This document shows positions 34,042-41,117 of a DNA stretch of 64,000 bases, piece by piece. The notes below the pieces were generated by a model, which was not told the DNA's origin, did no database searches, and saw only the letters and a program-made list of their open reading frames with translations. Where the stretch lies: contig JAJEQY010000004.1 in the NCBI GenBank assembly GCA_020687605.1, positions 29,285 to 93,284 of the forward strand, in the 5' to 3' direction. Position numbers and translations under genes: made by a program. Source of the DNA: Intestinimonas aquisgranensis (GTDB lineage: Bacteria; Bacillota; Clostridia; Oscillospirales; Oscillospiraceae). Within the stretch, counting starts at the first letter, position 1. The number at the start of each line of letters is the position of its first letter.

Positions 34042-34575
34042 ATGAAACTGGTGGACGAACGAGGAAAACTGTTTGGAAAGCTCAATATCATTGACCTGCT
34101 GGTCATTTTATTGCTGATCGTGGCTGTGGCCCTGATCGGCTGGAAGGTTACCCGCAAGGATGGCGCATCCAACGCCAGCCGCACCATTCTCACCTATACG
34201 GTAGAGGTAGAGGGCGTGGACAAGGAGGTCTACGAAGGCATCAAGGCCTATGTGCCCGGTGAGAGCGGCATCGGCGATCAGCTCATGGCCAACGGCGAGA
34301 TGGTGGATGCCTATGTCACCAGCGTTACCGCCACTCCCCACGAGGGCGGGATCACCATGACCGATGTCAACGGTACCACCCTCACCTTCCCGGTGGAGGA
34401 GGATACTCTGGACCTCACCTTTACCATCCAGGCCAATGTGGTCAACGCCGTCACCAATGAGGTGGGCACTCAGGAGGTCCGCATCGGCAAGACTCACATT
34501 GTCAAGACAGTCCATTTTGAGCTCAGCAATGGCATTATCACCACCTGCGAGGCGGAGCCTTGGACAGAGGGCTAA
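34042..34575 (+). CDS. DUF4330 domain protein, membrane-anchored
   Basis: The 177-residue protein begins MKLVDERGKLFGKLNIIDLLVILL, the diagnostic start of DUF4330 proteins, with one transmembrane segment at about residues 14-35. The rest is an extracytoplasmic domain of beta strands with a repeated Val/Thr pattern. Its function is unknown. It stands alone between its own promoter and a terminator. An ATACGGAGG site precedes the ATG. Nearby polymer genes suggest, but do not prove, a wall-related role. Confidence 0.83.
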   Translation: MKLVDERGKLFGKLNIIDLLVILLLIVAVALIGWKVTRKDGASNASRTILTYTVEVEGVDKEVYEGIKAYVPGESGIGDQLMANGEMVDAYVTSVTATPHEGGITMTDVNGTTLTFPVEEDTLDLTFTIQANVVNAVTNEVGTQEVRIGKTHIVKTVHFELSNGIITTCEAEPWTEG

Positions 34576-34591
34576 GTTCCCAACGAGAGAG

Positions 34592-34626
34592 AAAAGGGGA
34601 CGGGGCAGCGGCCTCGTCCCCTTTTT
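34592..34626 (+). terminator. Terminator after the DUF4330 gene
   Basis: An A-rich arm (AAAAGGGGACG) pairs with CGTCCCCTTTT across a short loop, ending in T5. Confidence 0.85.
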
Positions 34627-34659
34627 GTCCCAAATCAAGATGATCGGAGGAAGCCAGCC

Positions 34660-35214
34660 ATGCTGGATACCCTTTTGACCCTGGACGGGGGCTTTCTGCT
34701 CTGGCTCCAGGACCTGCGCACCCCCATTTTGAACGCTTTCTTCTCCTTCTATACCCAGTTGGGCAACGCCGGGCTGGTCTGGATCGTTCTGTCGGTGCTC
34801 CTGCTTCTGCACCCGAAGACCCGTAAGGCGGGCTTTTGGGCGCTGATTGCCATGCTCTTCGGCCTGCTCTTCACCAATGTGCTTCTCAAGCATCTGGTGG
34901 CCCGTACCAGGCCCTGGCTGGTGGTGGAGGGACTCACGGCCCTGGTGGATGAGCACGACCCAAACTCCTTCCCATCGGGCCACACCTGCGCCGCCTTTGC
35001 CTGTTGTGTCACCTGGGCCCGCTTTGCCTCCAGGCGGTGGGTGAAGGTCCTGTGCCTGATTCTGGCCGTCCTTATGGGCTTCTCCAGGCTGTATGTGGGT
35101 GTCCATTTCCCCAGTGATGTCATTGCCGGCTGTGTCGTGGGCTGCCTTTGCGCCCTGCTGGCCTGGGCCGTCCAGCGGAAGGCCGAAAACATATGGAGGG
35201 GGCGGAAGGCATGA
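34660..35214 (+). CDS. PAP2-family membrane phosphatase
   Basis: The 184-residue protein has five or six hydrophobic segments and all three PAP2 phosphatase motifs: KHLVARTRP, PSGHT and SRLYVGVHFPSDV, with the catalytic His pair. Family members dephosphorylate lipid pyrophosphates. In this setting it may be an undecaprenyl-diphosphate phosphatase (BcrC-like), regenerating the carrier used by TagO, although phosphatidylglycerol-phosphate is also possible. GGAGGAAG precedes the ATG. Its stop overlaps the next start (ATGA), making a three-gene unit. Confidence 0.88.
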   Translation: MLDTLLTLDGGFLLWLQDLRTPILNAFFSFYTQLGNAGLVWIVLSVLLLLHPKTRKAGFWALIAMLFGLLFTNVLLKHLVARTRPWLVVEGLTALVDEHDPNSFPSGHTCAAFACCVTWARFASRRWVKVLCLILAVLMGFSRLYVGVHFPSDVIAGCVVGCLCALLAWAVQRKAENIWRGRKA

Positions 35215-35933
35215 CAGGACCCATCCTGATCCAGGGTGCCATGGACGTAGAGACAGACCGGGCGGTGGGATGGCTGGAAAATTGCCGGGAGGAGCTCATC
35301 GCCGGGTTCCGGTTCTGGTATGGTCGGTATGCCGGCCTGGACCTGGTGGTGAGCCGCACCGAGGTGGGGATGGTGTCCGCCGCCGCGGCCACCGCTCTGG
35401 GCATCCAGCGCTTTGCACCCGGCTTGGTCCTCAATCAGGGTACCGCAGGTGCCCACCGCCCCGACCTGCATGTGGGGGACGTCGTGGTGGGGCGCACCTG
35501 CGTGGACATCCAAAGTGTCCTCATGCCAAAACGTGGGGCAGGGGAGGGAATGGAACCTGCTGCCTGGAGACTGTGGGATTTTGACGCCGACACCCCTCCG
35601 GTGGTGCTGGAGGGGGACGCCCGCTGGGCGGAGCGGTTCGAGACCACTCCTTATGTCGGGGGACGGGTGGTCTCCGGCCGCCTGGGCACCGGCGACGTCT
35701 TCAACCGGGAGCATGACCGCATTTTGTGGCTGCGGGCACAGGCGGGGGAGGACTGCGAGGACATGGAGAGCCTGGCAGCCTACCGGGTGTGCCGGCGGTT
35801 CGCCGTGCCCTGCTTGGGCCTGCGCATCATTTCAAACAACGAGCTCACCGGGGAGCCCTATCGCCGGGAAGTAGGGGAGGACCTCCAGGACTTCATCCTG
35901 TCCGCGCTGGCAGGTCTGGGAGACCGGCCATGA
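35211..35933 (+). CDS. Nucleoside phosphorylase/MTA-SAH nucleosidase-like protein
   Basis: The 240-residue protein has the PNP_UDP_1 fold pattern seen in MTA/SAH nucleosidase: an N-terminal ILIQGAMDVE, SRTEVGMVSAAAA, the VLNQGTAGAHRPDL phosphate or base-binding turn, and EDMESLAAYRV with the ribose-binding Met-Glu. True Mtn enzymes cleave methylthioadenosine and SAH. The sequence diverges enough that another nucleoside substrate is possible. It overlaps the PAP2 gene by four bases and the next small gene by four bases. Confidence 0.82.
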   Translation: MTGPILIQGAMDVETDRAVGWLENCREELIAGFRFWYGRYAGLDLVVSRTEVGMVSAAAATALGIQRFAPGLVLNQGTAGAHRPDLHVGDVVVGRTCVDIQSVLMPKRGAGEGMEPAAWRLWDFDADTPPVVLEGDARWAERFETTPYVGGRVVSGRLGTGDVFNREHDRILWLRAQAGEDCEDMESLAAYRVCRRFAVPCLGLRIISNNELTGEPYRREVGEDLQDFILSALAGLGDRP

Positions 35934-36229
35934 AGCGGGTGATTACACTGCTCCGCTCACTCCTCCTGGTGCTTCTGGCGGCCCTGCTCCTGAAGATCCT
36001 GGTTTGGGACCGGCGGATTGTGGGGGAGGTGGAGGGGGTTTTCCTCACCTATGAGGGTGCCGTCTACCGGGAGGCCGGACTCTCTGATTGGCATGTGGGG
36101 GAGCGATTGGGCCGGGTCCGCTTTGACGACGGTTCTACAGCGTACCTCTACACCGTGGAGGGGGAGCCGAATTGGCTCCACGTCAGCTTTGGCTGGGACG
36201 GCAGGGAGTATGTCCGGGAGTCGGAATAA
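35930..36229 (+). CDS. Small membrane-anchored protein, unknown
   Basis: The 99-residue protein starts MKRVITLLRSLLLVLL and has a signal anchor at about residues 5-24. The extracytoplasmic rest contains YREAGLSDWHVGERLGRVRFDDG and a YTVEGEPNWLHVS strand. No family recognised. The start overlaps the preceding stop (ATGA), so it is probably the last gene of the PAP2-nucleosidase unit, and it is followed by a terminator. Confidence 0.68.
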   Translation: MKRVITLLRSLLLVLLAALLLKILVWDRRIVGEVEGVFLTYEGAVYREAGLSDWHVGERLGRVRFDDGSTAYLYTVEGEPNWLHVSFGWDGREYVRESE

Positions 36230-36232
36230 GAC

Positions 36233-36262
36233 AAAAAGGACGGGGAAGACCCCGTCCTTTTT
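36233..36262. terminator. Bidirectional terminator
   Basis: AAAAAGGACGGGG and CCCCGTCCTTTTT form a perfect 13-bp stem with a 4-base loop between convergent genes. It touches the stop codon of the GNAT gene. Confidence 0.92.
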
Positions 36263-36758
36263 AAATGTGCTTGTCAAAGGCCAGCCTGGGATAGTTGTCC
36301 TCCAGCACGTGGATGATCCCACAGTAGGCAAAGCCGCTGTTTTTCAGCAGGTTCTGCATAACACGGTTGTCCCCGTGGGTGTCCACCCGCAGGTGGCCGC
36401 ACTGCTGGAAGGCCCAATCCAGGCAGGCTCGGCCGATGCCCTTCACCGAGCCATCTCCCGCCAGACGGTGGACCACGCCGTAAGGACCGTCATAGTGCCA
36501 GCCGCCCTCCTGGATGTCCCGGTAGGTGGGCTCAATATCCTCGCCCTGGAGGAAGCAGAAGGTCCCCACTACCTTGCCGTCGTGGACGCAGACATAGCTT
36601 CGGCCAGCGGCGATGTCCTCCCGGAGTAGATCCGTTGGGGGCCAGTTGGTGGGTCCCCACTGGTTGGGGTTGCCGGTCTCCTTCATGAACTGTCGGGCCT
36701 GGATGTAGAGCGCCGCCATGCGGTCCAGGTCACTCGGGGTGGAATGGCGTATCTCCAT
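36261..36758 (-). CDS. GNAT-family N-acetyltransferase
   Basis: The 165-residue protein has the GNAT layout: MEIRHSTPSDLDRMAALY, a beta strand VVGTFCFLQGE, and the acetyl-CoA-binding region VHRLAGDGSVKGIGRACLDWAF followed by LRVDTHGDNRVMQNLLKNSGF. This resembles the general small-molecule GNAT branch; the substrate is unknown. The ATG at 36758 has AGGAGG eight bases upstream. It is downstream of the rplJL terminator region on the opposite side and has its own start. Confidence 0.87.
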   Translation of the reverse strand: MEIRHSTPSDLDRMAALYIQARQFMKETGNPNQWGPTNWPPTDLLREDIAAGRSYVCVHDGKVVGTFCFLQGEDIEPTYRDIQEGGWHYDGPYGVVHRLAGDGSVKGIGRACLDWAFQQCGHLRVDTHGDNRVMQNLLKNSGFAYCGIIHVLEDNYPRLAFDKHI

Positions 36759-36785
36759 GATCCGCGCCTCCTTATTTGTTGTGTG

Positions 36786-36820
36786 AAAAGGGCCCATGGC
36801 ATGATGCCATGGGCCCTTTT
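36786..36820 (-). terminator. Terminator of the rplJ-rplL operon
   Basis: A 17-bp inverted repeat (36786-36802 and 36804-36820) with AAAA/TTTT ends, 20 bases after the rplL stop. Confidence 0.88.
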
Positions 36821-36839
36821 GCGTAATGGGGAAAGAAGC

Positions 36840-37214
36840 TTACTTCAGCTCGACCTTGGCGCCGACTTCCTCCAGCTTCTTCTTCAGCTCCTCGGCGTCG
36901 TCCTTGGAGACACCCTCCTTGACAGCCTTGGGGGCAGCCTCGACCAGAGCCTTGGCCTCAGCCAGACCCAGACCGGTGATCTCACGGACAGCCTTGATGA
37001 CCTTGATCTTCTCGGCGCCGACATCAGCCAGCACCACGTCGAACTCGGTCTTCTCCTCGGCAGCGGGAGCAGCAGCGCCGGCGGCAGCGGGAGCAGCCAT
37101 AGCGGCGGCGGACACGCCGAACTCCTCCTCCAGAGCGTGAACCAGCTCGGAGAGCTCCAGAACAGTCAGACCCTTAACTTCCTCAATGAGGGCAGTGATT
37201 TTCTCAGAAGCCAT
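36840..37214 (-). CDS. rplL: Ribosomal protein L7/L12
   Basis: The 124-residue stalk protein has the N-terminal dimer domain (ITALIEEVKGLTVLELSELVHALEE), an Ala/Pro-rich hinge at about residues 37-53, and the C-terminal factor-binding domain with KIKVIKAVREITGLGLAEAK. It recruits translation GTPases. AGGAGGT precedes the ATG. It is co-transcribed with rplJ. Confidence 0.98.
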   Translation of the reverse strand: MASEKITALIEEVKGLTVLELSELVHALEEEFGVSAAAMAAPAAAGAAAPAAEEKTEFDVVLADVGAEKIKVIKAVREITGLGLAEAKALVEAAPKAVKEGVSKDDAEELKKKLEEVGAKVELK

Positions 37215-37271
37215 GATATGTTACCTCCTAAAATTGTGATTTCAATCAAAAATAGATCAATGGGGAGCCGA

Positions 37272-37808
37272 TTACTCGGCAGCGGGAGCCTCGGCGGCGT
37301 CGACAGAGCCGCCCTTCTGCTCGCAGATGGCCTTGATGACGATGGCCAAGCTGGAGATGGGGGCCAGCATGGTGCCCAGGACCTGAGCCTGGAGGACTTC
37401 CTTGCTGGGCAGCTCAGCCAGAGCGTTGATCTCGTCCAGAGACAGGACCTTGCCGTCCATGAAGCCGGACTTGATGGTGAACTTGGCGCCGTTGAACTGC
37501 TTGGCGAACTTGGCGATGACACGCATGGGAGCGATGGGATCGCCGTGAGAGATGGCCATGGAAGTGGTGCCGTTGAGAACGGAATCCATTTCCTCCAGAC
37601 CCACGTTGTTGATGGCGAAGCGGACCAGGGTGTTCTTCACCACGGCGTAGTCCAGCTCGTTCTTGCGGCACTCGGCGCGCAGAGCGGTATCCTCGGCCAC
37701 GGTGATGCCCTTGTAATCCACCAGCACGCCGCTGGAAGCACTCTTGAGCTTCTCAGTCAGCTCGGCCACGATGGCCTGCTTCTCACTGAGGACCTTTGCG
37801 TTAGGCAT
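37272..37808 (-). CDS. rplJ: Ribosomal protein L10
   Basis: The 178-residue protein anchors the L7/L12 stalk on 23S rRNA. It has the N-terminal MPNAKVLSEKQAIV, the VLVDYKGIT and VVKNTLVRFA segments, and a C-terminal helix for L7/L12 followed by an Ala-rich tail. The ATG at 37808 follows GGAGGTG by eight bases; longer frames are part of the leader RNA. Expression is probably controlled through the L10 leader upstream. Confidence 0.98.
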   Translation of the reverse strand: MPNAKVLSEKQAIVAELTEKLKSASSGVLVDYKGITVAEDTALRAECRKNELDYAVVKNTLVRFAINNVGLEEMDSVLNGTTSMAISHGDPIAPMRVIAKFAKQFNGAKFTIKSGFMDGKVLSLDEINALAELPSKEVLQAQVLGTMLAPISSLAIVIKAICEQKGGSVDAAEAPAAE

Positions 37809-37863
37809 TTGGAATTCACCTCCGTTGAATTTGAGTTCAACTTTTCCGATGCAGTCATGCAAC

Positions 37864-37977
37864 AAAAAAGCTGTTTTCGCATTCAAAGCAGCGAAAACAG
37901 CACAAAGAAAGTCATTCCGTTGTGGCTGCATTCTCGGCAGGACTTATGGCTTGCGCCGCCTGCTGTCTTTGAACACG
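37864..37977 (-). ncRNA. L10 leader RNA with attenuator hairpin
   Basis: The region between the rplJ promoter and gene contains an intrinsic terminator-like hairpin (11-bp stem, 37870-37880 with 37891-37901) followed on the reverse strand by a T6 run. Upstream lies an imperfect stem region (near 37905-37970) where L10(L12)4 would be expected to bind. Position and layout match the L10 leader family of Firmicutes; I could not fold it here. Confidence 0.7.
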
Positions 37978-37983
37978 ACTGAT

Positions 37984-38012
37984 AGTATATCAGTCCGGAC
38001 AGGCTTTGTCAA
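37984..38012 (-). promoter_or_regulatory. Promoter of rplJ-rplL
   Basis: On the reverse strand, TTGACA (38007-38012), 17 bases, TATACT (37984-37989). The -35 box lies inside a hairpin loop region. Confidence 0.85.
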
Positions 38013-38027
38013 GCAAAACCTGTCCGG
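37995..38027. repeat. Inverted repeat around the rplJ -35 box
   Basis: CCGGACAGG (37995-38003) and CCTGTCCGG (38019-38027) form a perfect 9-bp stem with a 15-base loop containing TTGACA. As RNA it would end the rplA transcript, but it has no T run on the reverse strand. Confidence 0.7.
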
Positions 38028-38059
38028 GAATGATATATTTTGTAAAAATGCGATGCTTT

Positions 38060-38752
38060 TTACACGAGCTTGGCGCCGTTGACCTTGACGCCGGGGCCCA
38101 TGGTGGAAGCCACCACGCAGCTCTTGATATACTGGCCCTTGGCAGCGGCGGGCTTAGCCTTGACGATGGCGCCCATGAGAGCGTTGAAGTTCTCGGTGAG
38201 CTTCTCAGCGCCGAAGGAGACCTTGCCGATGGGGCAGTGGATGATGTTGGTCTTGTCCAGACGGTACTCCACCTTACCGGCCTTGATCTCGGTGACAGCC
38301 TTGGCCACGTCGGGGGTGACGGTGCCGGCCTTGGGGGAGGGCATCAGGCCCTTGGGGCCCAGGACCTTACCCAGACGGCCAACCACGCCCATCATGTCGG
38401 GAGTGGCGACGACCACGTCATAATCAAACCAGTTCTCGGACTGGATCTTCTGGACCATGTCCATCTCGCCCACGAAGTCAGCGCCGGCGGCCTTGGCGGC
38501 CTCGGCCTTGTCGCCCTTGGCGAAGACCAGCACGCGCTGGGTCTTACCGGTGCCGTGGGGCAGCACGATGGCGCCACGGACCTGCTGATCGGCGTGACGG
38601 GAGTCAACGCCCAGCTTCACATGGAGCTCCACGGTCTCGTCGAACTTGGCGGGAGCGGTCTTCACCACCAGAGCCATAGCGTCGGCGGTATCATACAGGG
38701 TACCCTTATCGATCTGCTTGGCAGAGTCGGTATATTTCTTTCCTCTGAACAT
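38060..38752 (-). CDS. rplA: Ribosomal protein L1
   Basis: The 230-residue protein forms the mobile L1 stalk and can repress its own mRNA in many bacteria. Motifs: GKKYTDSAKQIDK at the N-terminus, LPHGTGKTQRVLVFAKG, GRLGKVLGPKGLMPSPKAGTV and the C-terminal STMGPGVKVN. AAGGAGG precedes the ATG. It follows rplK by 18 bases. Confidence 0.98.
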   Translation of the reverse strand: MFRGKKYTDSAKQIDKGTLYDTADAMALVVKTAPAKFDETVELHVKLGVDSRHADQQVRGAIVLPHGTGKTQRVLVFAKGDKAEAAKAAGADFVGEMDMVQKIQSENWFDYDVVVATPDMMGVVGRLGKVLGPKGLMPSPKAGTVTPDVAKAVTEIKAGKVEYRLDKTNIIHCPIGKVSFGAEKLTENFNALMGAIVKAKPAAAKGQYIKSCVVASTMGPGVKVNGAKLV

Positions 38753-38770
38753 CGTTACTACCTCCTTCCC

Positions 38771-39196
38771 TTACTCTTCCACGGTGACGCCCATGGAGCG
38801 GGCGGTACCGGCGACCATGCTCATGGCGGCCTCGATGGAGGCGGCGTTCAGGTCGGGCATCTTGGTCTCGGCGATCTTGCGCAGATCGTCCTTCTTCAGC
38901 TGGGCAACCTTGGTCTTGTTGGGCACGCCGGAGCCGGACTCGATGCCGCAGGCCTTCTTGATGAGGACGGCAGCGGGAGGGGTCTTGGTAACGAAGGTGA
39001 AGGAGCGGTCGGCGTAGACAGTGATGATCACGGGGATGATCAGGCCCACGTCGTTCTTGGTGCGCTCGTTGAACTCCTTGGTGAAGGCGGCGATGTTGAC
39101 GCCGTGCTGACCCAGAGCAGGACCGACGGGGGGAGCGGGAGTCGCCTTGCCGGCCGGGATCTGCAGTTTGACGTAACCAGTTACTTTCTGTGCCAC
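38771..39196 (-). CDS. rplK: Ribosomal protein L11
   Basis: The 141-residue protein binds the GTPase centre of 23S rRNA. It has the canonical KLQIPAGKATPAPPVGPALGQ start and the C-terminal RNA-binding AGTARSMGVTVEE. I use the GTG at 39196, six bases after AGGAGGTG, which gives the standard 141-residue length; an ATG three codons upstream lies in the ribosome site. Confidence 0.97.
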   Translation of the reverse strand: MAQKVTGYVKLQIPAGKATPAPPVGPALGQHGVNIAAFTKEFNERTKNDVGLIIPVIITVYADRSFTFVTKTPPAAVLIKKACGIESGSGVPNKTKVAQLKKDDLRKIAETKMPDLNAASIEAAMSMVAGTARSMGVTVEE

Positions 39197-39296
39197 AATG
39201 AGCACCTCCTACGAATGAATGTGGTTGGAACGGGATGCCTGGAGCATCCCTCCCACTTGTGCCTTGGACGGAGGGCGGCCCTGCCGCCCAGGGTAC

Positions 39297-39821
39297 TTAA
39301 TCCTGTACCAGCTCCACCTGGTCCAGCTCCAGCTCCACCGGGGTCTCCCGGCCGAACATGGACACGACCACGCGGACCTTGCTGCGGTCCAGGTCGATCT
39401 CCTCCACGGTGCCCAGGAAGGACTCCAGAGCGCCGTCGGTGATCTTTACGGTGTCGCCCACCTGATAGGACACCACCACCTCGCGCTTTTCCACGCCGAG
39501 GGCGGCGATCTCATCATCGGTGAGTGGGATCGCTTTGTTGCCGGAGCCCACGAACCCGGTGGCGCCGCGCACGTTGCGGACCAGGTGCCATGTCTCATCG
39601 GTCATCACCATCTTGACCAGCACGTAGCCGGGGAAGACCTTCCGCTCTACGACCTTGGGGCCGTTGTCGGTGATCTCAGTGACAGTCTCCAGCGGGATCT
39701 TGACCTCGTGGATGAGGTCATGCATATTGCGGTTTTCCACGTGCTTTTCGATGGTAGCCTTGACTGTGTTCTCATACCCGGAATAGGTATGGACCACATA
39801 CCACTTTGCACTATCAGACAT
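39297..39821 (-). CDS. nusG: Transcription termination/antitermination factor NusG
   Basis: The 174-residue protein has the NGN domain (KWYVVHTYSGYENTVK to about residue 110) and a C-terminal KOW domain with VGDTVKITDGALESFLGTVEEID. It binds RNA polymerase and couples it to the ribosome or Rho. It follows secE by 11 bases. The 100-base gap before rplK contains a GGGCGGC/GCCGCCC hairpin (near 39272-39290), whose effect is unknown. Confidence 0.97.
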   Translation of the reverse strand: MSDSAKWYVVHTYSGYENTVKATIEKHVENRNMHDLIHEVKIPLETVTEITDNGPKVVERKVFPGYVLVKMVMTDETWHLVRNVRGATGFVGSGNKAIPLTDDEIAALGVEKREVVVSYQVGDTVKITDGALESFLGTVEEIDLDRSKVRVVVSMFGRETPVELELDQVELVQD

Positions 39822-39832
39822 ACCGCTACCCC

Positions 39833-40132
39833 TTAACCCTTAAAGAGGTCGATGAGGGCGGCGATGATGCTGCTGGCAAGAGCGTCGAAGACCCAGATGA
39901 AGATGCCGACCACGATAACGCAGACGATCACGATCACCGTGTTGTTAATGGTCTGCTTGGGAGTGGGCCACACGACCTTCTTGAGCTCGCTCTTCATCTC
40001 GCGGAACCAACGGGCGACACGCTGGAAAAAGCCGGGCTTTTCGTCCTTCTTGGCCTTCTTGTCCGCCTTCGCGGGCTTGGCAGCGGCCTGGGCGTCAGCA
40101 CCGGTCTTTTCGATCTTCTCGTTGTCAGACAT
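39833..40132 (-). CDS. secE: Preprotein translocase subunit SecE
   Basis: The 99-residue protein has a charged Ala/Lys-rich N-terminus, the amphipathic RWFREMKSELKKVVWPTPKQ helix that is the SecE signature, and one transmembrane segment at about residues 66-90. It clamps SecY in the membrane. The order rpmG-secE-nusG-rplK-rplA is the usual bacterial one. GAAGGGTG precedes the ATG. Confidence 0.96.
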   Translation of the reverse strand: MSDNEKIEKTGADAQAAAKPAKADKKAKKDEKPGFFQRVARWFREMKSELKKVVWPTPKQTINNTVIVIVCVIVVGIFIWVFDALASSIIAALIDLFKG

Positions 40133-40174
40133 TCGGTTTCACCCTTCTTTCTTGTGACACTTCCGCAAGCATCA

Positions 40175-40339
40175 TCACTTGGTCTCGGTGTGGAGCGTGT
40201 GCTTTCTGCAGAAGGGGCAGTACTTGTTTCTCTCCAGACGGTCGGGAGTGTTTTTCTTGTTCTTGTTGGTGACGTAGTTGCGCTGTTTGCACTCGGAGCA
40301 TCTCAGGGTGATCTTCACCCGCGCACCGGCTTTTGCCAT
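40175..40339 (-). CDS. rpmG: Ribosomal protein L33
   Basis: A 54-residue protein reads MAKAGARVKITLRCSECKQR near its start and ends KHTLHTETK. Cys14, Cys17, Cys41 and Cys44 form two CxxC pairs, so this is the zinc-binding form of L33. AAGGAGGTG lies eight bases before the ATG. It begins the secE-nusG operon. Confidence 0.96.
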   Translation of the reverse strand: MAKAGARVKITLRCSECKQRNYVTNKNKKNTPDRLERNKYCPFCRKHTLHTETK

Positions 40340-40566
40340 GTTTCGGCACCTCCTTCAATGGTTCGGACCCAACAAAAAATGCCGGGTCCGGCTATACCGA
40401 ATCCCAGCACGTTTGAGAAAGGCACGGGCAAAGCCCGTCCCCAGTCAAAACACGGTAGGTTCGGCATGATCTGCCTCCCTATGTCCTCACGTGGAGGGAA
40501 AGGGTTTGTGCCCATCACACCGTAAAAATGCGCACAAAAATAAAGCCCTTTTTCATAGGTGCTAAT
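40340..40566. other. Untranslated leader of the rpmG-secE-nusG operon
   Basis: No gene is visible here. On the reverse strand there is an ACGGGC/GCCCGT hairpin (near 40427-40441), and CGGACCC near 40387 can pair with GGGTCCG near 40365 just before the rpmG ribosome site. No tRNA-Trp is found, although it often precedes secE. Confidence 0.5.
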
Positions 40567-40595
40567 AGCCTATCACAAGTGAGTGAGAAAGTCAA
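40567..40595 (-). promoter_or_regulatory. Possible promoter of the rpmG-secE-nusG operon
   Basis: On the reverse strand, TTGACT (40590-40595), 17 bases, TAGGCT (40567-40572). The -10 box is weak, but no better candidate is present. Confidence 0.45.
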
Positions 40596-40611
40596 GCATA
40601 TTTTTACAGTC

Positions 40612-40641
40612 TTGACAAGTCTTCTGTGGGACCGATATAGT
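40612..40641 (+). promoter_or_regulatory. Promoter of ruvX-luxE-luxC
   Basis: TTGACA (40612-40617), 18 bases, TATAGT (40636-40641), ending 22 bases before the ruvX start. Confidence 0.7.
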
Positions 40642-40663
40642 GGAGGGGAAAGGAGGGAGGACC

Positions 40664-41083
40664 ATGCGCATCATGGCCATCGACTACGGCGACGCCCGAA
40701 CGGGCGTGGCCATCTCGGACCCCACGGGATTGCTGGCGGGGTATACGGAGGTCATCCACAGCCGGAAGGGGGAGCAGGTGTGCGCCCGTCTTGCCGAGCT
40801 GGTGGAACAATATAAGGTAGAGGAGCTGGTGATGGGCTTTCCCAGGAACATGGATGGCACCGAGGGTCCCCGGGCAGAACTCTACCGGGTCTTTGCCGGA
40901 GAGGTGGAGGGAGCCACGGGGCTCACACCAGTGCTGTGGGATGAGCGGCGGACCACAATTGAAGCCCACGACATCCTCCACGCCAGCGGAAAGAAGATGA
41001 AGAACCATAAAAAGACGGTGGACGCCGTGGCCGCTACGTTGATTTTGGAGGGTTATCTCACCCGGAAGCGGACCCAGGGCTAA
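40664..41083 (+). CDS. ruvX: Holliday junction resolvase-like RuvX/YqgF
   Basis: The 139-residue protein has the RNase H-like fold of YqgF: MAIDYGDARTGVAISD with the first catalytic Asp, VMGFPRNMDG, DERRTT with the acidic pair, and a C-terminal VDAVAATLIL with the last Asp. Members process 16S rRNA precursors or resolve Holliday junctions. AGGAGGGAGG precedes the ATG at 40664. It heads a transcript that probably continues into luxE 34 bases on. Confidence 0.92.
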   Translation: MRIMAIDYGDARTGVAISDPTGLLAGYTEVIHSRKGEQVCARLAELVEQYKVEELVMGFPRNMDGTEGPRAELYRVFAGEVEGATGLTPVLWDERRTTIEAHDILHASGKKMKNHKKTVDAVAATLILEGYLTRKRTQG

Positions 41084-41117
41084 AAACGGCTCTACAAGAA
41101 AAGAAGGGGGGAGGAAT

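Noticed and set aside
37809..37931. N-terminal extension of L10
   Set aside because: It translates the leader RNA, including the attenuator; the ATG at 37808 has a strong ribosome site and gives the standard L10.
40340..40663. tRNA-Trp gene upstream of secE
   Set aside because: No cloverleaf, T-loop motif or CCA end could be found in this gap on either strand.
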